Shown: positions 6,318-7,852 of the stretch, in pieces
How positions within the stretch are numbered: the first letter of the stretch is position 1
How the letters are laid out: every line of letters starts with the position of its first letter
Assembly: GCA_044358925.1 (NCBI GenBank)
Contig: JBIKNC010000208.1
Coordinates: forward strand, 1-7,852
Direction: 5' to 3'
Length of the DNA stretch: 7,852 nt
Source of the DNA: Rohdeia sp044358925
GTDB taxonomy: Bacteria; Planctomycetota; UBA1135; GCA-002686595
The notes under the pieces: generated by a model
Database searches by the model: none
Told to the model about the DNA's origin: nothing
The model's input: the letters and a program-made list of their open reading frames with translations, nothing else
Program-made: the position numbers and the translations under genes

Positions 6318-7852
6318 ACTCGGGCAAGGAACACGGCCTCGCCGCGCGCATCGTTCGGCTCTTCGTCGACTCGCGCGTCACGCCGCTGATGCTGGTGTTC
6401 GCGCTGCTCGTCGGCAGCCTCGCGGTTCTTCAACTGCCGCGCGAAGAAGAGCCGCAGATCCAAGTGCCGGTCGTCGACGTGTTCGTCGAACTCGCGGGCG
6501 CCACGCCGCTCGAGATCGAACAACGCGTCGTCGAGCCGCTCGAACGGTCGCTCTCGGAGCTGCCCGGCGTCGAGTACGTCTACGCCTTCGCGGACGCCGG
6601 CCGTGCGCTCGTGTCCGCGCGCTTCGTCGTCGGCCACGACGAGCCGGCTGCGTTCGTGCTCGTCGAACGCGCGCTCGCGCTCCACGCGGGCGCCCTGCCG
6701 AGCGACGCGTCCGCGCCGCGTGTGGTCGCGCGTTCGATCGACGACGTGCCGATCCTCGCACTCGCGCTGTGGAGCCGCGAACGCGATCCGCTCGAGCTGC
6801 GCGAGCTCGCGCTCGAACTCGAAGACACGTTCCGCGCCGTGCCCGACGTGGCGCGCACGTCGGTCGTCGGCGGCGCGCGACGCGAAGTGGCCGTCGAACT
6901 CGACCCGGCGCGCCTCGCGGCGCACGACGTCACCGCGAGTGAACTTCTCGCAACCATCGAGGCCGCAGGCGCGGTGCGTACGAGCGGCTCGCTCGTCGCC
7001 GCCGAGCGTGAGGCGCGCGTCGAGAGCGGCCGCCGCCTCGCGACCGCCGCCGACGTCGCCGCACTCGTCGTTCGCGCGGACGGCGCACGCAACGTCACTG
7101 TCGCCGACGTCGCGACCGTGCGCGACGGCGCCGCCGAAGCGGACGCGCACGTGTTCGTCGTGCCCGGGCCGCTGCTCGAACACCCGTCGCAGTCCGGCGC
7201 CGGCAGCGCGGTCACCATCGCCGTCGCGAAGCGGCCCGGCGCGAACGCCGTGACGGTCTCGCGCGCCGTGCTCGCGCTGGTCGAGTCGGCGCGCGCGCGC
7301 CTCCTGCCCGCCGACGTCGAAGTGCAGGTGCTGCGCGACTACGGCGCGACCGCGGCGGAGAAGTCGAACGAACTCCTGTTGCACATGGGCATCGCGATCG
7401 TGTCGGTCGCGCTGCTGATCGCGTTCGCGCTCGGCTGGCGCGAAGCGGGCATCGTCGCGATCGCGATCCCGGTCACGCTCGCGCTGACGCTGGCCGTGTT
7501 CCACCTGCTCGGCTACACGCTCAACCGCATCACACTGTTCGCGCTGATCTTCTCGATCGGCATCCTCGTCGACGATCCGATCGTCGACGTCGAGAACATC
7601 GTGCGCCACTTCCGCATGGCGCGGAACCGCGGACGCAACCTCGTCGACGTGACGGTCGAAGCGGTCAACGAGGTGCGCAGCCCGCTCATCCTCGCGACGC
7701 TCACGGTCGTGTGCGCCGTGTTGCCGATGGCGTTCGTGAGCGGCCTCATGGGCCCGTACATGCGACCGATCCCGATCGGCGCGGGTGCTGCGATGCTGGT
7801 GAGCATGGCCGTCGCGTTCGTCGTGACGCCGTGGGCCGCACACCGCCTGCTG
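6314..7852 (+). CDS. RND-family efflux permease (AcrB/HAE1-like), C-terminal half beyond the window
   Basis: The frame is open from the ATG at 6314 to the last base, giving 513 residues, about half of a typical permease of 1,000 or more. TM1 is about 21-40, followed by LPREEEPQIQVPVVDV (41-56) at the start of the first large periplasmic loop (about 41-352, normal size). Residues ATPLEIEQRVVEPLE (63-77) and ELPGVEYV (82-89) match the porter-domain signature. TM2 to TM6 then follow, about 355-510. The proton-relay motif is SIGILVDDPIVDVENIV (414-430) in TM4, with D420 and D421 corresponding to AcrB D407/D408, so proton-driven transport should be intact. The position after the Asp pair is Pro rather than the Ala usual in AcrB. 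It works with the adaptor and outer-membrane factor encoded just upstream; the start overlaps the adaptor stop by 4 bp. The export substrate (drug, metal, lipid or metabolite) cannot be determined here. Confidence 0.97.
   Translation, partial: MNSGKEHGLAARIVRLFVDSRVTPLMLVFALLVGSLAVLQLPREEEPQIQVPVVDVFVELAGATPLEIEQRVVEPLERSLSELPGVEYVYAFADAGRALVSARFVVGHDEPAAFVLVERALALHAGALPSDASAPRVVARSIDDVPILALALWSRERDPLELRELALELEDTFRAVPDVARTSVVGGARREVAVELDPARLAAHDVTASELLATIEAAGAVRTSGSLVAAEREARVESGRRLATAADVAALVVRADGARNVTVADVATVRDGAAEADAHVFVVPGPLLEHPSQSGAGSAVTIAVAKRPGANAVTVSRAVLALVESARARLLPADVEVQVLRDYGATAAEKSNELLLHMGIAIVSVALLIAFALGWREAGIVAIAIPVTLALTLAVFHLLGYTLNRITLFALIFSIGILVDDPIVDVENIVRHFRMARNRGRNLVDVTVEAVNEVRSPLILATLTVVCAVLPMAFVSGLMGPYMRPIPIGAGAAMLVSMAVAFVVTPWAAHRLL

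Noticed and set aside
6197..7843. Minus-strand open frame of 548 codons opposite the RND permease
   Set aside because: The translation is Arg/Asp/His/Glu-rich without hydrophobic core or motifs, whereas the plus strand encodes an unmistakable RND permease with the TM4 Asp pair.

Overview
This window is GC-rich, densely coding bacterial chromosome with the cell-envelope genes of a diderm organism: a tripartite RND pump with an outer-membrane lipoprotein, and a secreted serine protease. The protease ends in an IPT/TIG-like domain plus a beta-rich tail of a kind I associate with high-GC Planctomycetota. That affiliation is a low-confidence inference; there is no rRNA or other marker gene here. 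Clear Shine-Dalgarno sequences are missing or weak in front of most genes.

Layout: (1) 1-901, minus strand: N-terminal 300 residues of a SagB/ThcOx-type FMN dehydrogenase (nitroreductase superfamily) that runs off the left edge. (2) A 50-bp divergent gap, then 952-1458, plus strand: a small membrane-anchored SRPBCC (START-like) protein. Its conserved C-terminal helix lies in another frame (1443-1484), so one base appears to be missing near 1443. (3) A strong hairpin terminator at 1509-1545 separates it from the convergent neighbour. (4) 1571-3523, minus strand: a 650-aa exported trypsin-fold protease closely resembling lysyl endopeptidase (Achromobacter protease I, S1 family), with a propeptide, catalytic domain, IPT/TIG-like domain and C-terminal domain. 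(5) A 272-bp divergent intergenic region containing a perfect 22-bp palindrome. (6) 3796 to the right edge, plus strand: a tightly packed operon in the order outer-membrane factor, periplasmic adaptor, RND permease. The gap after the first gene is 2 bp, the next two overlap by 4 bp, and the permease is cut by the window end after 513 residues.

The three pump genes should form one envelope-spanning, proton-driven exporter; the substrate cannot be read from the sequence. I see no functional link between the pump and the genes to its left. No tRNA, rRNA, CRISPR array, insertion sequence or phage gene was seen. Most of the window is ordinary. The points most worth a second look are the apparent frameshift in the SRPBCC gene, loss of the lysine-specificity residues in the protease, and the intergenic palindrome. 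I found no convincing evidence of a wholly new biological system.
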